A stretch of 64,000 nucleotides of DNA from positions 4,833 to 68,832 of the forward strand of contig LUCM01000784.1 of the NCBI GenBank assembly GCA_008360955.1. The letters are read 5' to 3'. Below the pieces are notes generated by a model that worked only from the letters and a program-made list of their open reading frames with translations, was not told the origin of the DNA and did no database searches. Positions 10,782 to 22,730 of the stretch are shown here, piece after piece. Origin of the DNA: Fasciolopsis buskii (lineage: Eukaryota; Platyhelminthes; Trematoda; Plagiorchiida; Fasciolidae). Every line of letters begins with the position of its first letter. Positions within the stretch are counted from its first letter, which is position 1. A program made the position numbers and the translations under genes.

Positions 10782-13349
10782 GGAAGCCTCTTGCGTTTCT
10801 GTCAGTTCCACAAGATTCTTAGTGTGGAGCCTGGCACACGTAAGGTTTTTTTACTTTAAGCTCAGAAATGTTTGTAGAATACTTCGCTCAAATATCTCAG
10901 TATGTTCGGGCGGTCGTCCCAGACGCCGTTATGACTACTCATCGTGAGTATCTTTATGAGTCTTAAAAAGCCTCGAAACATTTTTGATGACGGTTGTGGT
11001 CCTTAACAGTCACTGTACGGGAAATGGTTAAACCATAACTCAACATAACCAACGGATGCATAGGCAAGCCTGTGGCTCGCTGCTCATCTCCATCGCACAG
11101 AGGTAAGCAGCGGGGCGAGCCATATTGACCGCCGCCTTTATCACCATGTTGGTGGTGGTGGAAAAAACTTTCATGATAGCCGCCACATGAAATACAGGTT
11201 TACCATACAAACGCACATTTTTTAACCACATTGTATCGATAATAATGAGCCGCAAAATATCTGTTGCTGCTACATCCCCCAATGTCTCCATTCGACTGTT
11301 CGGGATGTTATGGACACTAACCACGTGGGTGTGAGGCATATGAGTTACCTGAGCTACACTACGTATGCTAGTTTTTGGTGGTCTGAGGAATCATTCCATC
11401 GTCCTACTGTCTTGTACGTTGGACTGTGGTCAACGACCTCTCAGTTGGCCTTCTGATTCTCCTTGAGAGCCTGGTTAGTTTTGTGTTTACTTAAGATGCT
11501 GAATCACAAGGGCGATGATCAAATCTAGAGAAATCAAAGGACGCTTTGGTACATCCAGTAGAGGACGAATAATTAGGCCAAACACAGGAACCGTGGAAAA
11601 TAAAGAGAAAAGTGAGCGTTTACTAACACGCTTACAAGTGACGTGAGCGGCCTCCTAAAAAAAGCAGTAGCAGGGAGTAACAGCGCATGAGCGTTACTCA
11701 GATGGGTTATATCAGTGTGCATAAACTTCGAGACCGCCCGTTATTAGTTTGCAAATTGTGCGAGAACAGTCATGATAGAAAATATGACTGCTTTTGCACG
11801 TGCAGATGTCGCTCAAGAGGGGCCTCATTGTGGAATGTGTTAATGAATGATAAGTGCTGGGAACTGCATTGTGGAGGAAGTGCTTAATGTTGGATAGCGC
11901 ACTATTTAAAAATCTTTCACATACCAAATTGTTTTTGGACAGCAAAGTTTGCAACTGTCTTACTTTCCGCTTATTCGGCCACGAACCTTGCACACATGTG
12001 CTCCGGTTTTGTTTGTTTCTGTTGAGTCTCCACAGGGAATGCCTGCATGTATGTATTTGCATATATGTATTTGCTAATACTGTACATTTTCCGGTATAAG
12101 ATTGTAAAGGATACCGGATGAAGCTACGACTGGTTACTGGATTCTCGCAATATTTCCGCAGTCTCTCAACGAACTCAGAACAGATTTTGAACACGTACAA
12201 TTAGTTTTGTCACCGTAGACGACCACTCTAAGTCTGATGATGGGAACAAGATGAAATGCACCGGGCTTTCATTCACACTGGCGAAACAATCCTTACTTTT
12301 TGTATGGTACTAGATGTGTTATCTATCCTCTCCGCTTTTTCTTCTTCATAATTTTTTCAAGTTCCATTGTAAAATGCTAGCCGATACACATCTTTTTGAC
12401 GGCTAAAAGTCATCAAAAAGTTGATGATAACAATTCCTGAGTCACTGATCTTCAGGGTTATACCTGTCATTGTTTCATACTACGGCTGGTTGCAGCTGTA
12501 AACCATCTATCAGATTTCATCTATTCCTATTTCCAGCGTTTAACCAAAATTCATTTCTTTTTCGACAGATAGAAATAACCTTCAAGCAAATCCCGAGGAT
12601 GTTGAAGCCGCGTGAGTATTTATCTACTCTTATAAAATTACGTTTTCAAATAGTCGGGCATTATCATTCTCTGGACGGTTGATTGTGATGTTGTTTCTCG
12701 AAATGCTCTTCTGAAAATAATGTAACCTATTTAGAAAGTACTAAATGCATTCTGTCCTGAAAATATTTTGTACAATCAGTTGTTGATACTGAAGGCATGA
12801 TGCAGTGTTTGAAATCAAATTTCAATAAAGTTGAATCGTGGTAGCAGTATGGTCTTAGATTAGTAACACTTAGGCTATCTTTCATTGGTTATGCAACAGT
12901 GACCACAAAACGAATTTCTGTATGAGTACTGGGCGGATTGCGCAAGATCATAAACTAGCCACTTTTGATATCTTTGTCATTGCTGAATACGTACATATCT
13001 ATATATAAACACGAGGTATATTTTTTTCTGAAGTTACAAATCACCAGAAGTTTACGAGTTTGAAAGCAAGTTTTGTGTTTGTAATTCTGAACAGGAGATA
13101 AGCGCAAAAGTGTAGACCTATAATTGAATGCGATAAACCGGTAGAGTTGCATCTCACGCGGTAGTTGCATATCGGCTGGAATTTATTCGCTCATACAAAG
13201 GTCGATCGACATTCATCAATTTGAAGCATCTGTAGAATCGGCCCGAAGTTCGAATTAGACCAGGAATATGAGTGATCTTAGCGCGAAGGTTTCTGGCACT
13301 TCTCTCAATTGCGAAGGCGACCTTCTGCCATACACAATTGTTTGCCCAT
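10782..13349. other. Unassigned sequence with one candidate micro-exon
   Basis: The open frames 11040-11339 (-) and 11712-12200 (-, 162 codons) have no recognisable motif; the latter is long for chance but unusual in composition. A 43-nt segment, 12569-12611 (+), lies between a strong acceptor (ttctttttcgacag) and a consensus GTGAGT donor and reads RNNLQANPEDVEA in one phase, so it could be an internal exon of the gene starting at 4337. No RNA gene was seen. Confidence 0.3.
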
Positions 13350-13654
13350 CTAATTTCTGTTATTCTTCCTCTTCCCGTTCCATTTCCTTATGCCTTTCAG
13401 TTACCGCAGTCGGCCATGATAGTGGTAGTTTCACCGGGATAGGCCCTGTAGCTGTTCTCTCGCTTTCTCCTTCAGAATGTATCTAAATCTCACCGAATCA
13501 GCTTCCGCCAGCTGATGCACTTCTACGTTCTTGATGCTTTTTAAGCCAGCCACCTTCACTGTGCGAATACTGATGCGTGTAGGTCAACAGAGTTGTTAAA
13601 CACGGGCGATGGCGACCCTAGCCATCGACGTGTGTTGTATCCAAGACACTCGCA

Positions 13655-14278
13655 TTGAAGAATCCAGCTCTGACATCTTCACCTGGTCCTTCTGTGAATT
13701 TTCATCTGCGTCTCTCTGGAGACCCAGAGACTGCGGCTTCTGATGTTGCTGACGTTGATGTGGCTCTCAGGGTTGAGGCTGCATTATTTGATAGAATCCC
13801 AGTCGACAGCTCGGTGTGTGCAGTGAAACTTAAAGGTTCTTGCAAAGTAAACAATTGTCGCTCTGATAGAAGCAACTTATTTGTTGTCTCAGTGTATGCG
13901 TCAGTAGATTGCAGCCCGGATGCAATCAAGGATACTTTCCATCAAAAGCTGCACAACCTCTTGCGCACAGCAAGGTGGGGTGACATTTCGATTTTGGTAG
14001 AGAACATGAATGTCGGCTGTCCTCGAATGGGCTGCATCCAGAAGGTTCCTTTGGTCTCGGTTACTGTCGTTCTGAAAACGGGGAACGGTTGTTGCCTTTG
14101 TGCCCAGTACGTCAATGGCTCCCTGATAGTACGAGCTTCAGACGTCCCAGTGGCCTACGTGCCGTCTGGCGTCAGCGTCCTTCAAATGAGCCGTGAACCC
14201 AAATCGACCACATCACCATTAGCTGCAAATAGCGGGGCTGTCTACAAGGCTGTCGGTCATATTAGAGCACTCCCCTAG
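13655..14278 (+). pseudogene. Endonuclease-domain open frame of element A
   Basis: A 207-codon open stretch with no in-frame stop, covering the middle of the endonuclease. Codons after MGCIQKVPL drift out of the family frame: the expected LGYCRSENGERLLPLC appears only in another frame. A frameshift therefore lies near 14035, and the last 80 residues are out of frame. The first residues (LRLSGDPETAAS) match the element C endonuclease. It is not expected to be functional. Confidence 0.7.
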
Positions 14279-14459
14279 ACCACCACGATGCGTTTGCACG
14301 CACTAAGTTTTCCATGTGCTTTGGTGGGCATGCAAAACGCACGCCACAGCGTCGGTTAGATTGTGACAAGCTTTCTTATCCTGCTCGCCTATCAATCTTT
14401 TGAAGAGCACTGGCTGAAACCCTAGGATCGCTTCCGTCTCGAAAAACTGGTGGGTTAAG

Positions 14460-14957
14460 GTGGCCGAAGAGATAAAAGAAGCGGCCGCTTCTGGTAACAG
14501 TCAAGGACCGTTTAAGCTTATACGTGACACTGGCGAGCGACGAACTTCAGTTGGCGAAGTCGTTGGCGATAGGAATGGAGAGCTCATTCATGGTAGACAA
14601 CAAAGGCTAGACCATTGGGCTGAGCACTTCATAGATCAATTTAGCTGTCCACACGCAAAAGCATTTAGGTCGACGTCTGCAATTGCGAATCTTTGAGAGG
14701 TGTCCCTTGAACGCGCGACGGAAGTGGAAGTAGAGTCGAATATTCAACTTCTGAAGAGAAGGAAAGCAGCCGGTCCCGACGAACTTCCCCTAGTTCTTTT
14801 CCAATCAGGTGAAGCCTCGATGAAATCATTTACCTCATTGATTCGTAATATTTGGAGCGAGGAACGTATTCCATTTTCGTGGTGTGTGTCACTGGTTGTA
14901 CCCATGTTGAAGAGGGGCACATGGAGTGAGTGTGGTAATCATCGTGGGTTAGTTTAA
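14460..14957 (+). pseudogene. Linker and RT fingers of element A, split by a stop
   Basis: Two in-frame open segments (14460-14693 and 14700-14954) are separated by a TGA after FRSTSAIANL. The first holds the linker (IKEAAASGNSQGPFKLIRDT; RQQRLDHWAEHF). The second holds the RT fingers signature RRKAAGPDELPLVLF and the segment leading to CGNHRGLV, where intact relatives read N-HRGISLIP before RT motif A. It ends at another stop. Confidence 0.75.
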
Positions 14958-15066
14958 TTCCGATAGCCACTAAGGTCTTAACTTACGTAGTGCTGCATCG
15001 TTTTACACCGATTTACGAGTGTAACATTGGCGAACAACAGGCCGGATTGCATCGATCAGATATTCA

Positions 15067-15372
15067 GTGTTCGGCGCCACACACACACACCTTAGCCCTA
15101 CGGTAGTAGTCTCTCTGGACTTGAAATGCGCGTTCAACTCAGTGAATCGGACAGCGCTATTCAGTGCTGTCCACCGGAGTGGTATGTCAGCGAAGTTCAT
15201 GAACCTAGTGCGAGCATTGCACTTGCATGACTGTGGTCGCGTGGGGGTTTGCGGTGAACTAACAAGTTCATTCGAAACGACTAGCGGCGTTCGACAAGGG
15301 TGTCCCACCTCTCCATTCCAGTTCAATTTCGTCATGGACGAGGTGATGGAAGATGGTTTAGGAGGTTTCTGA
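15067..15372 (+). pseudogene. RT palm fragment of element A (motifs A and B)
   Basis: Motif A is visible as SLDLKCAFNSVNR, with the catalytic Asp in LDL and the usual AFDSVDR changed to AFNSVNR. Motif B is SGVRQGCPTSPFQFNF. A stop follows GLGGF, and the reading then continues in frame to the mutated active site CADD (15421). A run of CA dinucleotides at 15081-15093 lies at the start. Confidence 0.8.
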
Positions 15373-16398
15373 TATGTAGGCTTCCAACTGGGAAATGGAG
15401 GGAAGCTAGGTGAACTAAGCTGCGCGGATGATGTTCTGTGCCTATTCGGATCCGCGGACCATGCACAACGTGCACTAGATAGACTCTCGAGGTTTGTAGC
15501 TCGGTTTGACATGTGCTTTGCACCTTGAACGTTTAAAGTGCTTTTACAGCATTGGACGACGGGAGTGCCGAAATTGATATTGGATGGAAAGGAACTAACG
15601 ATTGTAGACCGTTCCACTTACCTTGGTAGCTGTCTGTCGAAGAGTATTAGCTCTGCAGAGAGGTAAACACGCTTATATCCAAGGCTCGAGCAGCTTACGC
15701 TTGAATGAAACACTTTTCGCATCGGCCTGGTATTTCTCTGAAGATGGAAGGCCTTATGTACTGTGCCCGAGTGTACTGTTCTGTTGTACGGTTGCGAGAC
15801 AAGGAGTATGCTTGCGGGAGATGTTCATCGGTTAGAGGTTTTCGACCACCGACGTCTACGTAGTATGGCTAGAATTGGATGGAGTGACCGAGTGAGCAAC
15901 GTGGAGGTGAGGAATCTAATACTAGGTACCAGTTCTGAGATTACTTTGTTTCATCGTATGATACTTAGTAGACTGCGTCGGTTGGGTCATGTGTTGCGTG
16001 TGGCGAACAGTCGTCTACCATATCGTGCCCTGTTTGGCGTTCCTCCGACGGAGTGGAGGAAGGCATGCGGAGGTCAGCAGATGACGTGGCAAGGTGGGAT
16101 GAGAAAATGTACAGCTAACTAAGGTAGAGTAAGTGTCTCACGTCTTGTTGGTTGGGGTCCAAAAGACCCGTTAACTAGCTGGCTGGAGACACTGAAGGAT
16201 ATGGCAGTGTACTGTGAACAGTGGCGATTGTGTTATCATTTTCTGTTGCATCAGAATGATTGAAAGTGTGCGTTTGTAAAGTTAGACTGTGTTCCGTGTG
16301 TTAGCTGTTCCCCTTGGATATTCAGTTTTTATGGAAACATGTAACTCTGGGGAAAAGGCATCGGTCAGTGAGGCTTGCCTTGCTGTTTAATGCTGAAC

Positions 16399-16436
16399 GA
16401 TGATGACGATGATGATGATGATGATGGTGATGATGA
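16399..16436 (+). repeat. (GAT)n 3' tail of element A
   Basis: A trinucleotide run (GATGATGACGATGATGATG and onward) directly after the 3' UTR that A shares with D. RTE-type elements typically end in short tandem repeats rather than poly(A). It marks the true 3' terminus of element A and the junction with element B. Confidence 0.8.
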
Positions 16437-16438
16437 CC

Positions 16439-18390
16439 TCAAAAAGTTATGGGTACTGGTCGCTTATCAAGGATGCTTTTCATTCTATAGGTTTAGTTAG
16501 TTGTGGTCTGAACAATCGCATTCTGATACCGTGGATTTCTGCTGAGTCGTTACATCTTTCTAACTCACTCCAGTGTATCCCGACTGGTAGCGAATATAAT
16601 GAAGCACGGCTCGTAACGAGACGTGAACTCAATGCCAGCTTGCTTAGAAATTGCGAGATGTGGTGATCTCAGCCAGCTTTGGAGATGAAACGTGCCGCCG
16701 CTATGGTAAATTTCCGCAAACTATTCCACCTAATCCGAACTGCCAATAGCAAAGTATTGGGTGTAATTTGTGATGCTGATGGTTTGCCCTATGCCTTTTG
16801 CAGCTGTTTCGGCAAGCGTCCAGTAGCCTGTTACAACAGATATACCAACTGAGGTGGAAATCCTCAAGGAAATCCGAGCATTAGGACGTCGTAAGTCGCC
16901 GGGCTCCGATGGGCTTTTCCCAATTCTATTTAAAATGGGGGGTGGAACTGGTAGAACTTCAGGTTTTGTCCTCGAACATCTACTATTCCGGTAAATTTTT
17001 CTCCTCCTGGGGGGAAGCGATCGTTGTTCCCACCTTCAAAAAGAGCTTGCGCAATGATTTCGCTAACCATTGGGGTATTAGCCTGATCTCAGTAACGTCA
17101 AAGCTGCTTTCGTCCGTTATTCTTTTCAGGTTGTACAACACGCGTGAATAGCAAACTCGTAAGGAACAGGTTGGTTTTGGCGCCGGTCGCTGATGTGTCG
17201 ATCGAATCTTCACCTTCCGGCAGATGTTAGAGAACCGTCGAGCGAGCATCGTGTTCTTGAACATTCCCTCAGCTTTTGACTCTGCTGACAGGTCTGCACT
17301 ATGGCACTATTTGTTGAGGAATGGAGTACATGCGAAGTATGTGTTGGTCCTCAAAGAATTGTGCCGTCATGCCTCAGGTCGGGTTAGGGCCTATGGTCAG
17401 CTTTCGCCACTTTCGTCGTCTCCAGTGGAGTAAGGCTAGGCTGTCCTATATCCTCGTTTCTTTCCATGTCATGGACGATGTTCTATAGGACGCTTTATCT
17501 GATCTTTCAGATAATGAAGTTGAATTCCTCCAAGGAGACAGCGGTTTCGACTCAGTATGCCTCTTGCTGGGTGACAATGCACAGAAAATTCAACACGCGT
17601 TAGACTGCTTGGCGATAGGGGTATCTATGTAGGGTATGTGCTTTGCACCTTCAAAATATAATACATTTCATCCGGACTGCTAGGAGCCTGTGCCTGCATT
17701 CACACTCTATGGTGACCGCTTAGAAGTAGTCACTGGCCTCAAATACCTCGGCAACCTAATTACACGTAACGGAGGTGTTGGGGAGGTGGTCACATCACGA
17801 ATTGCGAAAGTCAGATCAGCTTTTGCGAACCTGCGACACTTGTGGTGCTGCCATGACATCCGGAGTTTTCTCAAGGGAAGGGTGTGTAGTGCCACAGTTC
17901 GTAGTGTTCTTTACAGTTGCGGGACTTGGCCCATTCGCATTGGGGATGCCCGGCGAATTTCTGTTATCTACCATCGATGTCTCGGAACCATTGCTCGTTT
18001 TTGGTGGGATCATCGGATGAGCAATGCCGAGGTGTGTCGTCGTGTGTTGGGCGCAGAGATTAGTCTTCTCACTGAGGTAATCGACCTACGTCGTCTTCGG
18101 TGGTTTGGAAACGTACTGCGTATGCCTGTCCATCGATTATCTTTTCGTGCTTCTTTGCCTATGTTGGAAGAAGCTACGTGGCGGTCAGACAATGAAATGG
18201 GGTAGAGAGATGAAGAAGTTCGTTTCGGCATCGGCCTCGGCTGATGTTTCCCACCTTCGCGGTTGGGGCCCAAGAAATGAAGATTGTTGTTGTTTGGAGA
18301 CGCTGACAGATATGGCTCATAACGGGCGTCGGTCAGGCCAATGTTGTTGGCTTGTGTGCAGAACCCATCCTAATCCAATAGCAACCTAAA
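16439..18390 (+). mobile_element. RTE-like non-LTR retrotransposon, element B (5'-truncated, decayed)
   Basis: It begins in the endonuclease-RT linker directly after element A's tail: YWSLIKDAFHSI and WISAESLHLSNSLQCIPTG, then ARLVTRRELNASLLRNCEMW, align with the element D linker (WDQIKQAVHL, HWISQGSLSLMEQ). RT follows, with GRRKSPGSDGLFPILF (about 16880-16930), AFDSADRSALWHYLLRNG (17270-17330) and VRLGCPISSFL. The active-site box is lost: the site reads GFDSVCLLLGDNAQ (about 17545) where YADD is expected. The C-terminal open frame 17690-18205 carries GLKYLGNLITRNGGVGEVVT, the RCLGTIARFWWDHRMSNAEV tail and LRRLRWFGNVLRMP. A frameshift precedes RGWGPRNEDCCCLETL (about 18260-18300). It is a different subfamily from A/D and closer to C. 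Confidence 0.85.
17690..18205 (+). pseudogene. C-terminal RT/tail open frame of element B
   Basis: A 171-codon uninterrupted frame covering the region after the RT active site: the YLGNLI block, conserved SRIAKVRSAFANLRHLW, GRVCSATVRSVLYSCGTWP, and the terminal LRWFGNVLRMPVHRLSFRA. This region is typical of RTE-like polyproteins. A related but more decayed copy lies at 63.2-63.7 kb. Confidence 0.8.
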
Positions 18391-20516
18391 ATTTTACTGA
18401 GTGTGTACGGTTAATACACTGAACAAAACACTTGTTTTCTGTGGTTTATTATTCCCTTCCCCTTATTTCTCCACCTGTGAAATTCCATTTGTTTGTTTTA
18501 GCTTTGGCACCATACCTGTTTTGAAGCCAATATTATATATATATATATATATATAATGATATCTGTTGGTTGCACAGAATTAGTGTAAATGAAGGTCGCA
18601 TGTATGACTTCGGAAGTGATCACTGGTTTTACTTGCTCAGTTGTCGCTTCATTGCATGTGTTAGTGAAACGGCGTGTTTCGTGAGCTACAGCTGGCTACT
18701 TTATCCTTCTTTGGGTGCGGACTTAGAAGAAATACAATGTAGAGTTCAAAGTCAAGTGCCGCATTGGTCAGCTTCAAAGATTCACAGCAATTGTTAAGAC
18801 GCTTCCTAACATTTCTCATTGTTTCACCTGGTAGCGCTGATGCGGTTTATTCTAAGACCTTATATTGCTCAGCATTTCATATTACGCTATATCTCAGCAA
18901 TCTGGACCAGGTTATTAGAGGATGAATCAGTTATGTGCGCGCGTAAATGGACGAAAGAAATTTTCTGAGAAGCTGGTTGTTCACAACATTGTGTTTACGC
19001 TCCGTGGTTACGTAACATCCCTGTTTTTTATCTATTAAACATTCACAAGTGCGCATATATATGTATGTGTACGTATACATATATATGTATATACTTATAT
19101 ATATATATATGTATATATATATATAGGCGCAGGGTCAGCAGTAACACCAGTAAAATAAGTTATAAGAGTAACTATTGCACAAGAAGGAATACTACCTAAA
19201 ATGAGTAAATGCCACATTTTGACAGGGATTGTCTTTCTTTCAGTCAAGGAATTTTCCATAGTTTTCGCTCCAGTAATCATTATCAATGGGATTCCCAGTT
19301 CATTGTTTTTAACCTGGCGGTTGCCACATGGAATATTTTACGGTCGACCTATTTAGGAGAATGTAGGCATCCCAAACATTATATTCAGGCATCGTTGCCA
19401 TCTTTCATGCTGCCGCTATCGAAAGGCGCAGTCTTTCCCATCTACTTTCAAAAAAGTCGATCAATATGAATGAATCATGTCGTAGGCGAATGAACACACA
19501 CAAACGGGTCACTTTGGGCGCTGGTTACTGGCCTGTCAGCCAAGTACTGCAGGTTTTGGGGTCATTCACTTCCCTTTTGTGGCGTTATTCGATTTAGTGT
19601 GATTATTTCACTTCTGCTTGGATGTACGGTTTATTGGGAGTTGCATACGTATTTGTGCCGGACTATCTGCCCTCTCTCTAGCTATTTACGATTAATCCTT
19701 TTGTAAAAAAACAGTTGACGGACAGCTTCCGGCAGATCCAGATATAGGCAGCAGACTAGTGTGACCGAGGAAAAATTACCAGTTTCGGTTGTAGCATTTG
19801 GACACGATTGACATTTTCATTCACAACTAGCTGGTTTCCTACGTCCGCATCTACCCAGTCCATCTCTAGTGCCTTTTAGAGATTCACCTGGAGGCACTAA
19901 TTTTTCCGGACATGTATGGTTAACGGTAACTAACTACGAGGTATGCATACCGTCTGAACCCCCTTCTAGCCTTGTTTGTGGGTAAATCAACCAATAAAGT
20001 AACTGTCTGGACAGTCGCCATTTAAGTCTGCTTGTTTCGTGCTTTCGTGATATTTTTTTCCTCCAGAATATCCATCTTACATCCATCAGATCGATTCGAA
20101 GAAGTCTCACAGAGATTAGAATGCTATCGCCGGTATCGAACTCGTCCGTCATTTTTAATTCATATTTTTCCTCCTTTGTGGTCCTTAGGTGTTCATTTGG
20201 GAGCAATAGTAAATCATAACTTCTAGCTATTAAAACCCTGACTTTACTCTCAGTAAAATATGGCTGCCAAAAATATTGTCCTCTGTTGTGTATCACCTTA
20301 TCATATAGAGAAGGAGGACCACAATAAATAAATGTTCGTCAAGAAAATCTTTCTTGATGCCTAGGAACTTTTCTGGAGATAGCGCATAGTCCTTTCGAAT
20401 AAACAACGGCGTTTCCATGTTTTCATCAAGATGCTGCTTGATCGTGCCTGATTGGTCCGTAATAAGTAACAGTAGCCCGCAAAGTTTGCTGTTCGTGGGT
20501 ACACATGAACTCATAG
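18391..20516. other. Unassigned sequence with AT-rich microsatellites and one candidate exon
   Basis: TA-rich simple repeats lie at 18534-18555 and 19058-19125. After a strong acceptor (gattgtctttctttcag, exon start 19240) two reading frames are open for over 100 nt. One of them gives hydrophobic KEFSIVFAPVIIINGIPSS followed by LFLTWRLPHGIFY, which could be a membrane-segment exon. The correct frame cannot be decided. The minus-strand frame at 19934-20296 was not recognised. Confidence 0.3.
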
Positions 20517-20709
20517 TTGAGGAACAAACGATCAAGTAACCTGCTTAAGAGGGAAATGGATATGAAGGTCATTGCCAAATGTGCACTGATGCGGCAGCGG
20601 TACCATCTAAGCTATCTTGCATTCAGTGGATCATCGTTCAGGACAACTTTGTATAGGGACAAATTACAATCGAATGTTGATCCGTTTGACACACCCAGTG
20701 TTGCTAACC
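20517..20709 (+). CDS. Candidate internal exon, unidentified gene
   Basis: A 193-nt open segment preceded by an AG (a weak acceptor, ...actcatag) and followed by a consensus GTAAGT donor at 20710. It enters in phase 0 and leaves one base. The translation is protein-like and charged (KREMDMKVIAKCALMRQRYH, then SFRTTLYRDKLQSNVDPFDT). No family was recognised. It may belong to the same plus-strand gene as the candidate exons at 22.7-24.2 kb, but the exon(s) needed to match phase between them were not found. Confidence 0.3.
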
Positions 20710-22730
20710 GTAAGTTGATTTCGGTGCATGCAAGGTTAGACCTTTCAGCTGTGTATACTTCGAGTGATCAGTTTGATATGTTTTGAAGATATAGGGGACA
20801 TAATTCATAGAATATGTCGATTGCAATAGTCAGATCTCTAAGTAGTAAACCATGTTAGTTCACTTAAAAGAAGAAAACTCACTATCACTAAATTTTTGAT
20901 TTGTTTTTCAATCGGAGTAAAAGGTCCTCGAGACGATCATAGTTAAGCGCAAGGTGCCAGTTTGGGAAGTGAATCGTAATGACAGTAGTATAACTTATGG
21001 TTGAAATCCACCAGAACGCACCAGTTTGCTAAAAAGTTGCCTCACTGTTCCGCTCGAATTGTATTTTCTTAGTATTGCCCAATTAGAGATGGAACGCCTC
21101 GATGCCTGAATGAATTAAAAAATGATTCAGGATGAAAACACAGTTATCTAATTGAATGTTGACTAGGTTATATTGTCTGTTGCTGCCGATCTTGGTAGTG
21201 CCTACTTGTACAGTCAGTTTTCATAATAGTAAAAGCGGATATGTAGCAGCATATAGCAGTGAAACAGCTGCATTCATTCTGGTTGTACTTCCATACAACA
21301 GGCTTCGTATGGAAAATTCCGAGAATCTGAATTAATGGGTTTCGTACGTTGGTGACGAATTGCTGTACATAAGAGGGTCATACTGGCCAAAAGGAGTAAG
21401 CAGATTGAATCATCCGGAATTGCAGTGCCGGGGTTCTGCTTATCATAGTATGCAGCTGACCCAGAATAGACACGAAGACAAAGACTGACCAGAAATGTCC
21501 ATGAATGAGAAATCACTCATAACGGTAACTTCTCGAATGTTTCTCTTGTTTATATGAAACTAACTTTCAAATAAAGGAGGCTTGGTTTCTAGTTTGAGTT
21601 TTTGATTTGCGTATTACGAAAATGGTTGGAAAATCTTTCTTCCTATACAAAAGCCTACTGATTGCGCGAAAAACCTGACAATGACTGGCTTTGGCATCAA
21701 GAAATGTCCTCGACTACTGAAGCTCACCATCATAATCGGGTTTGAACCTTGTGCATCAAGCCTGCAAATGGAAAACTCATCTCTAAACTAACGTTGGCCA
21801 GTGGTGCAGTTCGATTTTATCAGATTATTTTGGCTCAAACTGTTATAGCACTTGTTCTTGGTGCACGTGTTCTATCATTCACGTAGACGTAGCCTCTTCA
21901 ACATATCGTGTTTTTGCACTAACATATACATATTCTGGTACAGAAGTATGCCCATCGTTTGGTTAGATCAGTAGAGTTTGATCACTATTGAGTTGTTAGC
22001 AAGACACTACATGATACTTGATTTCAAATGTAAGGGGAAGGTACATATCCGGGTCGGGCATCAGTTCTCTTTCTTGACGTGCCCCGGATTCAAACCTATT
22101 GTGCATTTTTAGCGATGCCAGCTTTCTGTCGCCAATGGTCAGGCTAGTTAGTATCACGAAATTTTTGCAGTTCATTAGTTAAGTCGGGCATCGTCAGGCT
22201 AGCAGTGAATTTCAGCTTTCGCTCAATTACGTGCGCATTTGTTCACAATCAAGATCGTGATTGATGGCAGACGTTGAACATTCGAGATTTGGTAATCGAA
22301 TGGCTTTCTGATAAGTACATTTTCGTTGGTAATAACGTGATCGTGTTTACGTCATTCTAGCTAATGAATATCGCAATGTGCCATTTACGTTTGGAATCTT
22401 GCTTGACTGGTTAGTTGAGTAGTTGAGTGCTTGACTGTAGATTTAGTCAAACACTGGACTGATACCTGTGTTTAAATTTCGTGTCCCTTGATTCGCAAAA
22501 TGCTGATTTCGCTGGGGAGTACTTGGTTTTTGTTTATATATATATATCTTTGGGCGCCGGTGTACAATCATTAATGGTCTCAATGCAGGAGTAGAGAAGA
22601 AAACGGATCACAGGTTAGGTAAAACTAAGAAAAATGATTATCGAGAACGACAATAAAAGTTATCTCTAGTTTTCATCACGGTATTCGAATTTTCTCTGTT
22701 TGGTTTTGTGCTTTTGAGACATCCGTTCAG
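20710..22730. other. Probable intron or intergenic sequence
   Basis: No recognisable gene was found. A tRNA-like but poorly formed segment lies near 22410-22490 (GGTTAGTTGAGTAGTTGAG, then GTGTTTAAATTTC). A short TA run lies at 22536-22547. Several acceptor-like tracts (for example ttgtattttcttag at about 21073) are followed by short open frames that cannot be assigned. Confidence 0.3.

Larger units (their letters stand above)
13350..16438 (+). mobile_element. RTE-like non-LTR retrotransposon, element A (decayed, near complete)
   Basis: Endonuclease, linker, reverse transcriptase and C-terminal tail are legible in order but in shifting frames. The apurinic-type endonuclease starts near 13540 (ATFTVRILMRVGQQ) and includes LFVVSVYASVDCSPDAI (about 13880). 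Its catalytic GDMNA motif has become VENMNV (about 14000) and the SDH motif DHHD (about 14275). The linker has SGNSQGPFKLIRDTGERRTS and LDHWAEHF. RT follows: RRKAAGPDELP, VSLDLKCAFNSVNRTALF, SGVRQGCPTSPFQFNFVMDE, and the catalytic YADD as CADD (15421-15432). The tail includes SMARIGWSDRVSNVEVRNLI and LRRLGHVLRV. At least six stops or frameshifts make it a fossil. The 3' UTR is shared with element D and ends in a (GAT)n tail (16399-16436), as is usual for RTE-type elements. The 5' leader from about 13350 aligns with the corresponding region of element C. Confidence 0.85.

Noticed and set aside
11712..12200. 162-codon minus-strand frame
   Set aside because: No motif, no splice context and unusual composition (many Cys, His, Ser). 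In 64 kb read in six frames with alternative starts, a frame of this length can occur by chance.
16400..16666. Frame starting with a Met-rich run as a possible protein
   Set aside because: The Met run is the translated (GAT)n tail of element A; the rest is the linker of element B.
17707..18273. Minus-strand open frames opposite element B
   Set aside because: Shadows of the B C-terminal RT frame on the plus strand.
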